Assembly (NCBI GenBank): GCA_947044365.1
Contig: OX345636.1
Coordinates: 48,586,896 to 48,650,895, forward strand
Source: Petrosia ficiformis
Lineage: Eukaryota; Porifera; Demospongiae; Haplosclerida; Petrosiidae
Direction of reading: 5' to 3'
Length of the DNA stretch: 64,000 nucleotides
The notes below the pieces were generated by a model. The model worked only from the letters and a program-made list of their open reading frames with translations, did not search any database and was not told the DNA's origin. Position numbers and translations under genes: made by a program. Shown in pieces: positions 11,862 to 26,800 of this stretch. How positions within the stretch are numbered: position 1 is the first letter of the stretch; every line of letters starts with the position of its first letter.

Positions 11862-14800
11862 CTGTAGAGTAAGAGAAACGTCAAACCATAATGTTGTATC
11901 TGGTGTGTAGCAATAAATCCAAGCAGAATAAAGTTAACATTACGATGTCAAGGGTAAAATCTAATAAATATGGTCAATAAGGCTTAATGTAGTATAGTGT
12001 TTGATTAACCACTACAGTTCTGGACCCTGCATTTGATTAGTTTTCCCACGTAGACTAAAATGTACTTACAAACAATGAATGCAAACATAAGAAAACAGTA
12101 CTACTATAAGTGGGTCTGAGGCTCACATATAACAAATTACAAAATTAGCCTCCATCAAAATTTAAATTACTTTTTGTAAAATATATTTGACCCCATGATA
12201 CCCACCAATATACACCATGTTCATTTAATGTATATTAGCTGACACCACATCTTGCTTCATTGATGATACTGATCAGTAAACTTTGCATAATAATAGTAAT
12301 AGCATTCGTGCATATGTGCAGTCCAGTACTCACTTAGTAGCTAGTACTTGATATGATTGTATAGAAATGACAATTTCTGTTATTGCTCATCATTAATGTA
12401 TAGCACAACACTTATATACAAAGCATGTGTGTCACTGGGGTAGCCATATTAAACATATTCATACTTTATTTGTTATTTGCTTATTGTATTGATATTTGTA
12501 GTCTATACATTGTAGATAATCCAGATATGAAGTAAGTCAAATATTCTTTCATTCATAGATAATTAGACAGTCTAGGAGATCTGATTCCAAAGTAATTTCC
12601 TCTCTGATAATTTTGAAAATACTGTAAATCTGCTGATCTAGAAAATAGTGAATATCTGTTCTGTTTTCACATCCTGGTGATTGTCTTCACTACATAGTCA
12701 GGTATCTTAATTGTACAACAGCATGACACATGACGTGTTATTGTACATCTGACATCACTTCCTTAATTCTTTCAGTCACAGTGGTTTTCCCAATAATGAT
12801 GTTACGTAATGAATCTCATTACAATTACATGTGTCAATAAAATGTCACCATACAATAACATTAGTTCTATCTCAGTATATATATATATATATATAGTATA
12901 GTAATTATTGTCTCACTACTGTAGTGTTGAATTGAAAATATACCAAATACTGTTAAAACTACTGTTAAACTACTGTAATGTGGAAATGAAACTACTGATA
13001 TTACTGTACAGTATGGTGACTTTTTATTGACATATACTATATATACACACTAGCAGACCCTTTCTTTCCATGTGAAGGAGCTAGCTCCCAATTATAATTC
13101 CTCTATAATGATCATGTACTTATAACTTACTTATGATTTCAATTGGGTAAAAATTAAACTGATTAGACATCATATCCATGAAATCTGATGGTTTTTGAAT
13201 ATTGGTTGTAGCCATTTTCAGTTTCTTCTCATTTGACGAGTTGCCCCATTTCTTCCCAAATTCAGGTGTGGTTAGTTTAAGAGGTCTGAAGAGATAGTAA
13301 TCATTATCACAACTATTATTATAGCTACATGTACAGTACAATAAATTGTCCCCATACAGGGGACAGTGTACAAACAGAATCACCTGGATCGCCAATTTTT
13401 GAGCATGTGATAGCTCACAAAAAAATTATTACGGTCATAGCTACAATTAATATGTGTGCACATGTGCTAATATAACACTGTTTCACGAGCTCAAGGGTAA
13501 CCTTTTATGAAAAGATCTAGGACTGCACCAGAAATTTACCTATGACAAGGGCGCCTAGAGTGGTCAAACATCCCAAGGCCCCTAAAGTGGTCACATAATG
13601 AAGGGCTTCTAGATTTGTAAAGCAGCTGCAAATAAATGTTTGTAGCTACTGTCTTCGAAGTTGGTCCGTGTATTTCACTTGATCCCTTTCCTCCAACTAA
13701 CAAAGCACAATTTTGATATCTACATGTTGACTTTGTTATAAGGTCTTCTGTTTATCTAAGTAAGTTAGAAGTCTGTGTGGTATGAAATGTGGAGGTTATA
13801 AAGGTAAGTAAAAGTTTGGTCGTTGCCTTTTGAACTACTAAACATTCAAGCACTCGCCTTGATATCTTTATGATGGTAGCGAAGCATACATTTTACACCT
13901 ACATGTTACACCTACATGTACATGTATGGCTTTCTGAACAACTCTTCTTTCCAGAAAAGGAAGTTAAAAACTCTATTTTTATAAAACGGGTGAATTAAAG
14001 AGGTAAAAAGTATTATTATGCGCTCTGCCCACACATTTTTCTTAAAAATTAATTTAGGAATGTAGTCCAGTGTAATTATAGGCACAATCCAAGTGATTCG
14101 GTTAGTACACTGTCCCACAAAACAGTAACAGTAATTACCTTAGTACAGTCAGTAATTACTGTAAAAACTCCTGTTGAACTACTGTATTAAGATATTGGGT
14201 AATTACTGTACATGGTTACTTTTATTGTAATGTAGGTCAATTAAAATTAATATCTATTTCTTGAAGGCTGTAGTAATAGCATAGTAATAGCATAGTAAAC
14301 AAAGTATAGTAAACAAAGACACAACAGAAGATTTATCAGCAAGAGTTATTACGTACATGTAAGTAAAACTTAATAAACTACACTGTAGGCAGGGTATTGA
14401 AGTGGGATGTTTCAGACATTTAGTTGAAGCTACTTACATGTAAGTGGAGAAAAAAATTTAACTGGGATCTTACTTATAGAGAACACTTACTTGAAGTATT
14501 CCTTTTAGTACATGTATGTTTTGTGGTTGGTACCACTTGGATATTAATTAGCCCCACTGGCAAAAATAGGATTTATGCAAATTTAGCCTTTTCACTGATT
14601 TTTAAAGGAAATATGGACAATTTTGATCGATTTAAGCTGAAATTAGCCCTTTTACTCAATTAATATTTAAGGAAAAGTGGAGTATTTTGTCCAATTTATT
14701 TTAAATTTAGTCTTTTCACTGAACATTTAAGGGAAAATGGGCCATTTTGTTAATGTGTTCTACAATGAGTGAAATTTCACACATTAAATTATTGTTTATT

Positions 14801-17800
14801 ATGTAAACTGTGGGGGCTTGATTTGTGGTTACTCACATGAGGTTAAGGTTTGGTGATCTAATGAACAATAATTAACATTACTTCCATTATCCAGGACATT
14901 CATCATGTTAACGTTTCCCACCACAAATATTTGATTGTTTGTTTTGTTTGTCATGCTTAACCAACCAAGTGGGGTTAATTGGACTGTCAGCAACCACAGA
15001 AATTTGATTTCTGTTAGTTATCACAGTTTATATTGAGCGTAGGAGTATTTGGGTACATATCAAATACAACGTATGACTTCAATATTTTACTTTAATGGGG
15101 AAGGCATCTGCCCATTCGTTTGTTCAAACTATTTTGCAGAGATGTTGTTGCAAAGAGTGGGAATTCCACAGTTTGTAGCAAACACAAAACTAAATAGAAA
15201 AAATGACTCAAACACTTTGTAGTCCTATTATTTATGTCTATATAGTTTCAGAGGTATGTGATCCATTGCATTTGAGAAAAATGTGCCTAAAATTTGATTT
15301 CAAGATCTTTGTAATTTTTGGATAGCAGCAAAACTTTAGCTTCACATCCATTGATTCATCCATTTTCATATTGATTCATTATGCAAATCTCAACAATTTA
15401 ATATCTACGTTTACTTATAGTCTTACATCGATCTGTCAATTATCTAAACCTACCTGATTAGATCAGATATAGAGACTGATAGATCATAGAATAGTCTTCG
15501 TTGTGTTCCCAGATGGTCCCGATAAGTTAGTTCACCTTTCATGCTCATTGTAATCGAGGGAGAACTTGGAACAATATGAAGTATATGAGCATACTGAACA
15601 AGAAAAAAAATTATGTACATTGTATGATGTTTGATCATGAGACAGCTATAATTTTGCTATTATACAATCCACAATAAAAAAGAATTATATCAATACATGC
15701 ACATGTATATATTATAGGCCTTTCAGAATATATACATGTACATGTACATGTATATGGCCGGAAACCAACTAATTTTGATATCTAAGAAGCACAATAACTA
15801 CTCTTCCTATACATAAAATAGCTGATTTGGGAGTCCTTAAGTTTATATAAACATCATTTCAAAACTGTCTTGTGGTGTTATGTTATTTATTGAATGGACA
15901 ATTACACAGTTATGTCTGTTAACACTCCCAATGACCTCAAAATTAGGATGTTGTGACTTCATATATTACATGTATATATACAGTTTATCACTGTACTTCC
16001 ATTGAATACAGTGATTGAAGTATGAATGTACTACACAGTATTACACCTTAGTACTATGCTATCACATACAAATGTAAAGACATGACTATGATATGGTTAC
16101 AGTACAAAGTAGTACTATAGTACCACATTATATTTAGTAGTACAGTTGGATCAAAAGGAAGATCTACATGACAGGGTATTTTTATTCTCAACTAGACTTA
16201 AATATATACAGTAGATTTTACCAAATAACAACTACATGTAATTGAACAGGCTGTGTTTGAAAATTAAGGGCAAAATAATATTTGCTTTTAATAATGATGT
16301 AAGAATTGATATTCTTTACTAGCAGTGTTTGAGCTACAATACAATTCAGGTGTTTTCAAGACACCCTGAACAGACGCCTTTTTTCAAGTGAAAGGCATCC
16401 AATCAATAAAGGGTGTGGTCACTTATTGTCATTAATAACAACAAAATATAAGGGCATTGCCACCACGTGTTTGTGATTGTGCTGCAATGTGCTCTGGTTT
16501 TTAAGTCTCTTGGTACTAGTGGAGGATCTTCAAATTCAGAAGACAGTGTAAGTTGTACAATTGTGTTCCCAGATGGCTGGAAGAATGGTCTTAGCTAGAT
16601 TGAAGACCAAGTGAATAAAATATGTATTATAGGCATTGTACAAAGTCCAAGAATGACTTTATAGATGGCTGTCCAAACTTCAGAAGAAAGACTGTAGAAG
16701 ATGATGTATGTAGGCTTGATCATGCAGTTGTAAATTTTTAATTAAAAACGGTTAATAATTGGCTAGTGCTTCATTTAAGCTCACGAAATAATTAGAACAT
16801 ATATGGTACTATACTACATACTATAACAGAAAAACCCCACCCCTACCCCTACGATAGAAGTAAATATAGTACCATATATACTCTAATTATATTTCGTGAG
16901 CTTAAATGAAGCATCAACCTAATAATTGACCACACCCACAATGAATATTTAATTAGGACACCCTTCTAGCTCAACTGACTATCAGTAATTAAATAGATAG
17001 ATCTTGAACATTATCAACTTAAATACTTACGTATTTCGATGATGCTCACATAATGACATGTCATTTGCTTAACAATTTAATTAAACCTACATTTGCAAAA
17101 CCATCAAGTTCCCCTTTCCAAGTGAGATCAGTTGTTTCTTCTTGAGTTGTGACTTTTAGATTTGAGGGTGGTTCGATAGTGAGAGTAATGTTATCAACTC
17201 CAGACTGTTTCTGATTGGTGAGGATTACAACTAAAATCAGCTGATCTGGTTTGAGTATTTTACTAGCTGTTATTCGCATTTGAACATCACGAGAGAGTTC
17301 CTATCAGAGAGTGAAATAAAAACAGAAATGTAGATAAGTAGAATAGCAGGGCTATGAATGAAGATATGATATACATAACTTGGTTGAACAGATTGAGGAT
17401 TAGATTGATGATGATCTATAGTGAACAGGCAAATGAATAGTTAAGTAAATGGATGACAAATGAAATGAAGTGAATTAGAAGAGGTTACAAGTCATGAGCA
17501 CACATGAACAGATTGAATATAAAAGGAACTGAAAAATGGGCATGTTCTTCATAATTATAAGGATAACAAACTGCAATACTTACACATGTATATAAACAAT
17601 AAAGAATACAATAGTGGTATGCTTACAGATACATGCACATTCCTAACTATGCCTACACCTACTATAATGTAAACACCATATCAATACCATGCATACTATA
17701 TACAGTATATGACTACATGTATATGTCAATGAAATGTCAACATACAGTAACAGTAATTACCTTAGTTCTACTGTCAGTATAGTATAGTATGTACTGTATC

Positions 17801-20800
17801 ACTACTGTACTGTTTAATTGACAAGTACATGTACACCAATTACCATCAAAACTACTGTAGTGTGGAAATTAAACTAATGAGTAATCACTGTACTATCTGA
17901 CTTTTGTATTGCAAATATAGTATTATCTCGTGGTTCCTATGAATTGAGAACTAAGACAAGTTTATATACAAACTATCACCTTTTTATCCCATCCTTGTAC
18001 TACAGGGTGGCTAGTAATTTCAACTGGTAATTGTAGAGTTGAGGAAGAGGATAGTGGGGCATCCATTATTGCCAATGCATTGGTCTGTTGTTGTGGAAGT
18101 GAGGTGGATGAATCAGTTGTCATTGGCAACAAGGGTGTGCTATCCATAATTAAAGGAGTGTTAGAAGTTGATGTGTCGCTACCATTGGGTTTGGCTGTAT
18201 CAACAGTGGTCAGAGGACTATCAAAAAGGCCAATGAGATCGTCACTATATAAAAAAAATACATAATTATGATTGTACAATAGTCAGTTCATTAATTATTA
18301 AATCAAATATTCCAGTTTAACCTTCCTTTTGTAATGAAAATAAATTTTGAAAGGGTGCTTCTCATTCAGTCAAAAGCTTCTACATATAACATGAACTTTT
18401 CTTTTCTAAATTCCTTATCTGGAGAGAAGGCCATTTAATGAATCCATTGATACCAAAGACAAGCTTTGTTACTGCCAGGAATGAAGTGTTTTAATACTCC
18501 TGCTGTTAGTGATATTCTACTTTGAATGGCTCTGGAAATGTACTGGCACAAGCAAACTTTTGTTGATAATTTTGTGAACCAGAAATGCAAAATGTGGTAT
18601 AATTGATGTGAATAAGCTGGTCATGGTAATTACTTTATATCTATTATTAACCCTCGCCTGCGTAGGCGGAGCGGAGGGTTACTGTAATTGTTTTGTCTGT
18701 CTGTCTGTTTATCTGTTGGCATATTTCTAGCGAACCTAAGAACATTGGCACTTTGAAAATACTACCAGCATACGTCAAATCATACAAGGATTAAAAGTAA
18801 AGATGAGCCATGTTTCAGTAAACTCTTTTGTTACCAGACATCATCTGAATGTTATTAAATGGCGACTTTGAGTTACAAAAAATTGTCATAACTATTGAAT
18901 TCATGGCACACTACACGAGTCTTGAGTGACTTTAAAATGATCATTATTGTAACAGTATGGGATTCACACCATTACCACTGAACTGGGCTAGGTGTTGAAT
19001 TAAGAGAAACACTGACTAAGTAAATTGATAATAGATGATGAGTAAGGTGATGTCCAACAGCTTTGAAAACAAGATTCCACACTAATCACAGTTTATATGT
19101 CAGTAATTCTCCCACTACAGATTTACTGATAACAGCTATATACATGTAGCTTTTTTTTGTGTAGTAGGTACATACTCTTAAGTGGCTAGAGGCTATACAA
19201 CGTAGGTTTTAGTTTCAGCATCTTTGTCAACAATTGAACAGTAGCAATCATTATTTTCAGTACATACAATGTAGTTTACCTGCTAGTAACTGACAATGGT
19301 ACTGTATTTACAAGTAGTGAATTCACGAAGAAAAATAACAAAAGTAGAGGTACAATGTACTGTAGACCCATACTTCTGAAAACATTTTCTACATCACTCC
19401 AAAATATGCTTCCTAATAATATTAAGGCTGACCTAACAATTATTTTACCCACAGATAATAGATACTACATAATAGCATAATAGATAATACATGAACATGT
19501 ACATGTACATGTACATGTTCATGTACATGTATTATCTATTATGCCAACATAATTCTAGGTGCCAAAACTATCTACATTGTACATGTATATACAACAAGTC
19601 AAAATTAAGACTGCAAAATTGGGTAAGTGAATGACATTGTTTTCAATGATTGATCTTACAGGATACTTGCATGGGTTCCTGTATAAAAATGGCCAAATAG
19701 CGAATGTTTGAAGTTAAGTGTTAGTTCAAAATTACTAAGAGTGGCTTTCCTAAATTGGGTAACAATTTTGACCAAACAGTCAGTTACAAACAAAATTATG
19801 TATCTCTTTACCTTGTAGATGGAACAGATTTTGCACGTATTCGTTCATCTTCAGACACTGTTGTAATGGGTGTGTCTTCAGGTGTTGTCATTAACAGGTT
19901 ATCAAAGAGAGAACTAGGATCAGTAGTTTCTGTGGGTTGAGCTAGTGGGCGTGTCTCAGTATTGGTGACTGCTTCAGTTGATGTGGTTGATTGTGAAAAA
20001 TCCAAATCCTACAATGATACAAGTATACATTATATACTGTATTAATAAAATGTCACCATATATACAGTAACAGTAATTACCTTAGTTCTACTGTCAGTAC
20101 AGTATAGTAATTACTGTATCACTAAAGTTGTGTTCAATTGACAAATACATCAATTGCTGTTAAAACTAATGTTGAACTATTGTAGTGTCAGGGCTGCATT
20201 TACGGGGGTGGTGGTTGAGGAAGGCAATTATTCAAGGTATAGGTATAGGTATAGGTATAGCTAAGTGAGTTAGTTTTCTTTAAAGTCAAACAGGTATTCA
20301 TACTTTGAGAGTTACAATTCCATGTATCTACAATTTCTTCAAGATAATTTGTCTGAAAATGCACCAGAAGTGATCTCGGAGTCTAGAATTAACATTTTTA
20401 TAGGGAGCATGCCTCCAGACTCCTCAAGTTTGCCATGTGCTTACGTACATGGATGGGGAGTTTGTCCCCCTTATTTCGGCATATTTGCCACCCCTTGGCA
20501 ATTTGTCTAAATGCAGCACTGAGTGTGTCAATAAAAAGTCACCATAGTAATTACTCAGTAGTTTACTGTATATACATGTATATATAGGTTATAAAATGCC
20601 TACCGGGGTGTATACGAAATACCCGAGGTAATAGGTACTAAACCCAATGGTGTAGCCTGAGGGTTTATTAAATATTACCGAGGGTATTTCTGTATACACC
20701 CCGGGAAGGCATGGTAATAAGTGATTTATACTAGGGATTCAGGGAAGCCTTATTCTGTGCGCATGCGCGTGAATACATCAGGCCATCAGCCAGAACTGAA

Positions 20801-23800
20801 AGGTCAAGGTCAGAAGAATGGCAAAGAGAAGGAGAAATAGTTGTTTTGAGAAAGAAAACTATAATAACCCTGGTTCTGTTGACTTTAAATCTCTGAAATA
20901 AACTAAACAAAAATCTCCTCAAAATAAATGATTTAAGCCCCCAACTTCTGGGTCAGAGATGATGGAAATTACGAAAGGTTTTGTTCCAGAGAATACCAAG
21001 AAGAGTACAACATGGGCTACTTGTGTGTTCGAAGAATGGGTGTTGGAAAGAAATGTATCTGCTGAAGAACAATGTCCTGTGGACTTGGTACAAAAGCCTG
21101 ATCCCAAGCTACTTCATTTTTGGCTATGTCGGTTTGTAACAGAGGTGTGGAAAAATGATGGATTGCCTTACCCTCCACGCTCCGTACACTTCTTGGCAGG
21201 GCTCCAAAGAACTGTACTTGAAGTCTCTCCAAATGCACCGAAGGTTTTTGACCAGCCAGACAGTACGTATCGTGACGAACATGACTACGACAGTCATGTG
21301 ATACCATATATCAAGAGTTGAGAAGTCAGGGTATTGAAACAGAGATCAACTGCACACCTATTTTCACAATGGAGGAAGAAGCAAAGCTGTGGGTTACTGG
21401 CATTTTCGATATCAATGATCCAGTTGGTTTACAACAAGCAGTTTTCTTCTATATTGCTAAGAGGTGTTGTTTAAGAGGAGGAGAGGAGCAGCGAAAGCTC
21501 GGTCCTTCTCATTTGAAGCTCTCATCTGATCCAGATTGCTATACGTATATCGAGCATGGTTCAAAAAACCAATCCGGAGTTTCTGGAGCAGTTAAAAGTA
21601 GACAATAAATGTGTACCATGTTTTGCAGTTCCTGAGCAGACTCTTAGGTGTTTAGTGTATTTGTTAGATTTGTACTTTGATAAACTTCCACCTTTTGCCA
21701 AACAATGTTCTCTATTGCCACCCAAAGAAATGTTCCAGTTCTAGTCCAACATGGTATGAGGCTGCTCCGGTGGGCAAAAACAAATTAGGCAACATGGTGA
21801 AGGAAATGTGTTTGGAGGTCGGTATTGAGAGCAAAACAAATCATTCTTTGAGAGCGACTGGTGCCACCTCTATGTTTAGAAGTAATTTACAAGAGAAAAT
21901 TATACAAAATGTAACTGGACATAGGGTGTTGGAGGCCCTTAGGAAGTATGAGAAAACATCTGATGACCAGTATCATCAGGCAGTGTCGAAGATAATGATG
22001 TCAATAAAATCAATCGATTATGAAACTCAGGTGAGAGTTTCAATAGCTACGCTATGTTCCAGTTCAATTGATGAAGATCGGGTCTAATAGATATTTGGAA
22101 ATTTGTCTAACTGTTCAATTGAAGTATTACTTTGAATATAGGCTCCAATGCCTGTGGATTCCGTACAGATGAAAAAGAGGTTAACATGTGAATTGCTTTC
22201 TGCATTATAATGATAAGCACTTACATGTATTTCAATTCAAGTAGTAAAATTTTTTTGAAATTGATAATTTCATGATGTAACAGGAAATCCTGTATATTCA
22301 CCAGTGAATAAATGAAATACACCATCGTTGGTGCCTTTGAGGAATAAGGCTTCCATAGTATATATATATATATATATACATGTATATCAGAGTTTTTGAT
22401 ACGTTTTGAAGCATGAGCCAAATTGACTCAACAACAATTAGTGTGTGTGCCATTGGGAATACATCTTGAGCTAATTAAAGAAAAGTTAATGCTGTTATCA
22501 TCTTACATCTTATTCTCTGTTTTCCTTTGAAAAACAATGAAGAAGTTCTCAAGTCTACCTCTAAATTCTCCAACATGTGAAAACGTATTGATAAACATCT
22601 ATCACGTGTTTAGTACATGATGCTTTGCAAGAATGCACGTGCACATACCTGTAGGTGGAGCTAGGTAGCTCTCTATCTTGCATCAAGGGTGGTGTAGTAG
22701 CAACCATTACCTCGATTACTTTTGGTTTGAAGTGTTTCTTGGCTAGCGACAGCCATGAAACAGGATCACTTGTGTTTTGTGTGTCCATATTTACTCTCGT
22801 TATTGCGTTCATTTCATCTTAAGTTGTGAAACGGTAACTGTGAGTTATAAAAAATTGTCATAACTTTAGAACCAAAAGGTTTTAGGAGAATTCCTATATA
22901 CGTCATTTTTTTCCTTGTATAATTTGAAGTCTAGTACCCCGTTAAAAATGTCAATGTTTTTATTTTTCCAGAAAAATTGCTAACACACAGACAAAATGAT
23001 TACCATACCCTTCTGCCTACGCTACGCAGAGAAGTTGCTTCTGAAGGCTTGTAGCTGAGATTTTGTTGAACGTTGAAATACATTTGTTCTGAAATTTATG
23101 GGGAGTGTGGAGGGGAGATATTCCCTCCCCTCCTGTATGAAACCCTGACAGCACAATAAAATATTCTTCATAAAAAAGTTTTGGCCTGAAGGTCTTTTTC
23201 AGCTAGGTAATTCTAGCTAAAGAAAGCATTCGGGTTCCTTATAAATAATATTTGTTGTATTATTACACGTTCCAATACATTCATAATGGATACAGAGAGC
23301 ACAAAGAGGAATCTTTGTGGAATTATATTTAGAAACATTAGATCGCATACTCACTTGTAAATCCAGTAACATATCTGTTCCACTTGACTCAGATAGACTA
23401 CGAGTTTGTCCCTCTCTTTTTATTACTTCTAGTGTGACTGACTTTTCCTTTGTTTTAACAGGACGAGAAGGACCAGACAGTCCAGTAAACAGAGCTGAGG
23501 CTATGTCTGATTTCCTTTTTTGTTCTGGTGTCAAGTGTGGTTTAGCTTCAACTCTACTCACCTGTAATTGGTGCAATAAAAGATACAAATTACACACACA
23601 CACAACATATACATGTATATACGTACACATGTATGTACAAAATGTACATGTAGCTTTACAACAGTGGACAAATTAAAAAAACATGTTGAAGCATCATAAA
23701 GTTGTCTTGGTCATAGACTCATTTGTTTGACTATACATGTACCATGAGCACAACTATTATTTTTCCCTACATCACATCATTTATTTGTTTTACAAAAAGC

Positions 23801-26800
23801 AAATGAAATGTCTGGTTGATATTTTAAAATAAAGGTTACTTTGATGACTAGTGTATAGTTTGCCTTATACTGATTAATATGAACAAACTAGGGCTGGAAA
23901 TATGGTTCAAAGCTGTATATTTAAAGCTAAATCTCTCCCTTTAAAGCTTCGCTGCCAGGCCCACTTTAATTTTGTGTATGCACACTTGTACAATCTAAAT
24001 GTGAACATGTGGTTAATAATGTACATGTAGGTGTGGCTGTGTCTAGTGATAAACAGCAACAGAAACAAGACTAGTACTTGTTAATCCAGTTTAGGTGGCT
24101 TTCTATACCCAGTCAAGGTAAGAGCAACAATGATTAAAAAAACATATGCGCTATATATCTCTAGAACAAAACCTAGCCAACTGATCTACACATGTAGGTT
24201 ATATTATAGTACTGATGCATAATTTATAAGCCCCACATACACTCAATATACCTGAATATTTACTGTACTATCTGGTTTTCTCTCTCTGGTACCTCCATTA
24301 AGAATTTCAGGAGGTAGAGATGAAGTTGTGACGTGTCTTTCTTCATCTGTATGGATGTCTTCCTGATTCTCAATATTAGAACTGTAGAAATGAAATATAG
24401 AGAGTTAACATTACATCTACAATTCTACATGTACTAAAATTTGATCAGTGCGTGTATTGTTATAGTCAATGTATTATAATTACATGTACGTATCATGTGA
24501 TGAAAGTTGTTACATCATTCAAAAGAATCATCACGTAGCTGACTAGTCAGAGTTATGACAAGACATACAGTAGCAGAGGTCAGGCATCTTACCATTAAAT
24601 TTTTATGTTGAATGTGGCTGGTTTGCCTTCTCCTGTGCTGTGGTTGACAAGTCAGAGGTAGGACAAGACCGGTGATGTAAGCACTATATATTAGTCTCAT
24701 TTTTGACTATCTGCTTTCTTCCTAGCAGTTCTTGCATAGTCTGTAGTTTCAGCACATGCTCTTTTACGCACCACGCCCAATAATTGCTGAGCGATGTTAG
24801 AAAGGTACAAAATCTAGGTCTGCATAATCATACATGTAATCATAAACTAGACAGAAGTGTATGTCAGACAGTAAAGTAATAAAACAATTTGTACAAAAAA
24901 TGGCTGCTAACATTTAACAGTATCAAAAATGTTGATTGATCTTCCTTCATGGATATCAAATTTCAGTGCTTCCAGTACAAAATTTCCAAATAATGATTAA
25001 TTAGGGTCTTGGGTCTAGGGTGGGGTCAAGGGGTGTGGCTAGTATTGTTTCAATTTAGGTGTTTGTTTTGATGTATTTGGTACCTTTCTATACGGACAGT
25101 TATATACTATTGAGTGAATTAACTAACCTATTAGAGGAAGATATGGCAATAGGTGTGGTCTTCTTGTAACCTTCTCGTCCCCATTTCCTTTCTCCTTTCA
25201 ACTGGATTCCTTGAAATCTAAAATATATGCAACAGAGAAATAAATATATTGAATGAACATATTTGTGATAGGGGTGGTGATCAAATCAATTAATCAATTA
25301 TTTGTGATTGATTATATAAAAATCGGTTCAATATAATGTTGGAAACTTTAAAATCGGCTTATCGAACATGTACAGTATTACATGTACTGTACATGTACTT
25401 CATATTCATTAGATATAGTTGAACTGACTTGATCATTTAGCTTTAAAGGTATTAGGATCAAGTAATAGGGACAATTAGTGCTGGGCAATATATTAATATA
25501 TCGATATATCTCGATTTTAGCAAAGAATTGATATAATTACACTAATTATCGATATATCGATCTTTCCTATAATTGAATATTTGTGGTATGCGCATGCACA
25601 ATTACACACGTGGAAGTTACCATCGTGTAGATTCATTAAGTTTTTGTGTATCTGTGCTTCAAGTTCTGCCTCAGAGAGAGTTTTTAACACATCAGCAATC
25701 ATTGTGTCAAAGAAACCCAGTTTCTTGAAACCAAAGGTCAATCAATATGTTGGGTTTTTTTTTGGCCAAGAACTTATTAATTTTTTGAATGTAACAACAA
25801 TAATAATATTATCATATGCTCTTTCCAACCTGTAAAATACACTCTGTGCTGAACATTATGTATATGGAGCTGGAGGTCAAAAGTTCGCAATATATATTCA
25901 TATATTATGATAATTATTTTATCCATATCATATATCGATATAAAAATTATAATATTGCCCAGCACTAGGGACAATCCATGTCAAATCAACACACAAAACA
26001 ATATTGACCATTACAGATTTGGATGAAATTTGGTTGTTGCATTGTCTACATTATATAAATGATCTTTCATGTGATATATATTAGGATGAAGTAATAACTA
26101 CAATCTAATAGTACAACTGACTATTCATCTTCAATTTAGTCAACTTTTTTCTGAGCTGTACCATATACATGTACATGTATATGTACATGTACATACATAA
26201 TATGCTGAAATGAGAATCAGAGCAATGAAAACTGGAATCCAAAATGAACCTAGCTATGAGCTTCTGATATCTAATCAGGAACTCTTACTATCTGAGACCA
26301 AACGCCTTGCAGGTACACATGTATGAGTGTAAGATTGTACTAATTTCAAATCTAGCTTATAGCCTAGTTGTTCATGGGTTCAATCCATATTTGGAATCAT
26401 GAATAATGCTTGCATCTAGTAATGTACATATATGATTACATGTATATGAATTATTTTTCAAACTCATTACTATTTTTCTATTAATATTACAGCCAAGCAG
26501 TTTCTATCACTATGTTCCTTCTTACACATATACACATGCTGTGAAATGCTATTGCATCACAAGTGTATCATTAACAAACAGACTCACAAGTCAACATTTT
26601 TTACACTGGAGTCACCACTTGAGACTCTGCGTATGTTTCCAGTAGTTGGTGGAATGGGAGGGACTTGAGATGTACTTTTCACTGAACTTGTAGGTGTAGG
26701 AGAAGAAGTGAATTCTTTCTGAAAGGAAGACGGAGAGTACCCACCAACGGAGGATGAAATTAAGGAGTGACTTGGTTTGGTGGGAGCAGCATAAGGTTGA

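Larger units (their letters stand above)
12249..16195. repeat. Right copy of the segmental duplication (partner 1-2892)
   Basis: This copy is continuous with the AP4E1 gene and holds exons 13131-13285 and 15454-15593, so it carries the ancestral layout. Identity to 1-2892 stays high, with scattered substitutions and short indels, until about 16195, after which the two copies diverge abruptly. Confidence 0.95.

Noticed and set aside
1..16195. The 2.9-kb direct repeats as LTRs of a giant element
   Set aside because: They contain a host AP4E1 exon and older MITEs, and their outer ends are not LTR-like; segmental duplication fits better.
22561..22812. An 83-codon minus-strand frame considered as an AP4E1 hinge exon
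   Set aside because: The same sequence recurs at 36800-37020 as a dispersed repeat. Exon 23355-23561 joins 19812-20008 in phase without it.
18650..23035. One large TIR transposon bounded by the inverted CTGCGTAGG-type ends
   Set aside because: It would have to contain AP4E1 exon 19812-20008. Two separate copies of one family in opposite orientation are simpler.
24515..24700. A 61-codon minus-strand frame between AP4E1 exons
   Set aside because: Flanking exons already join in phase, and the frame shows no adaptin similarity.
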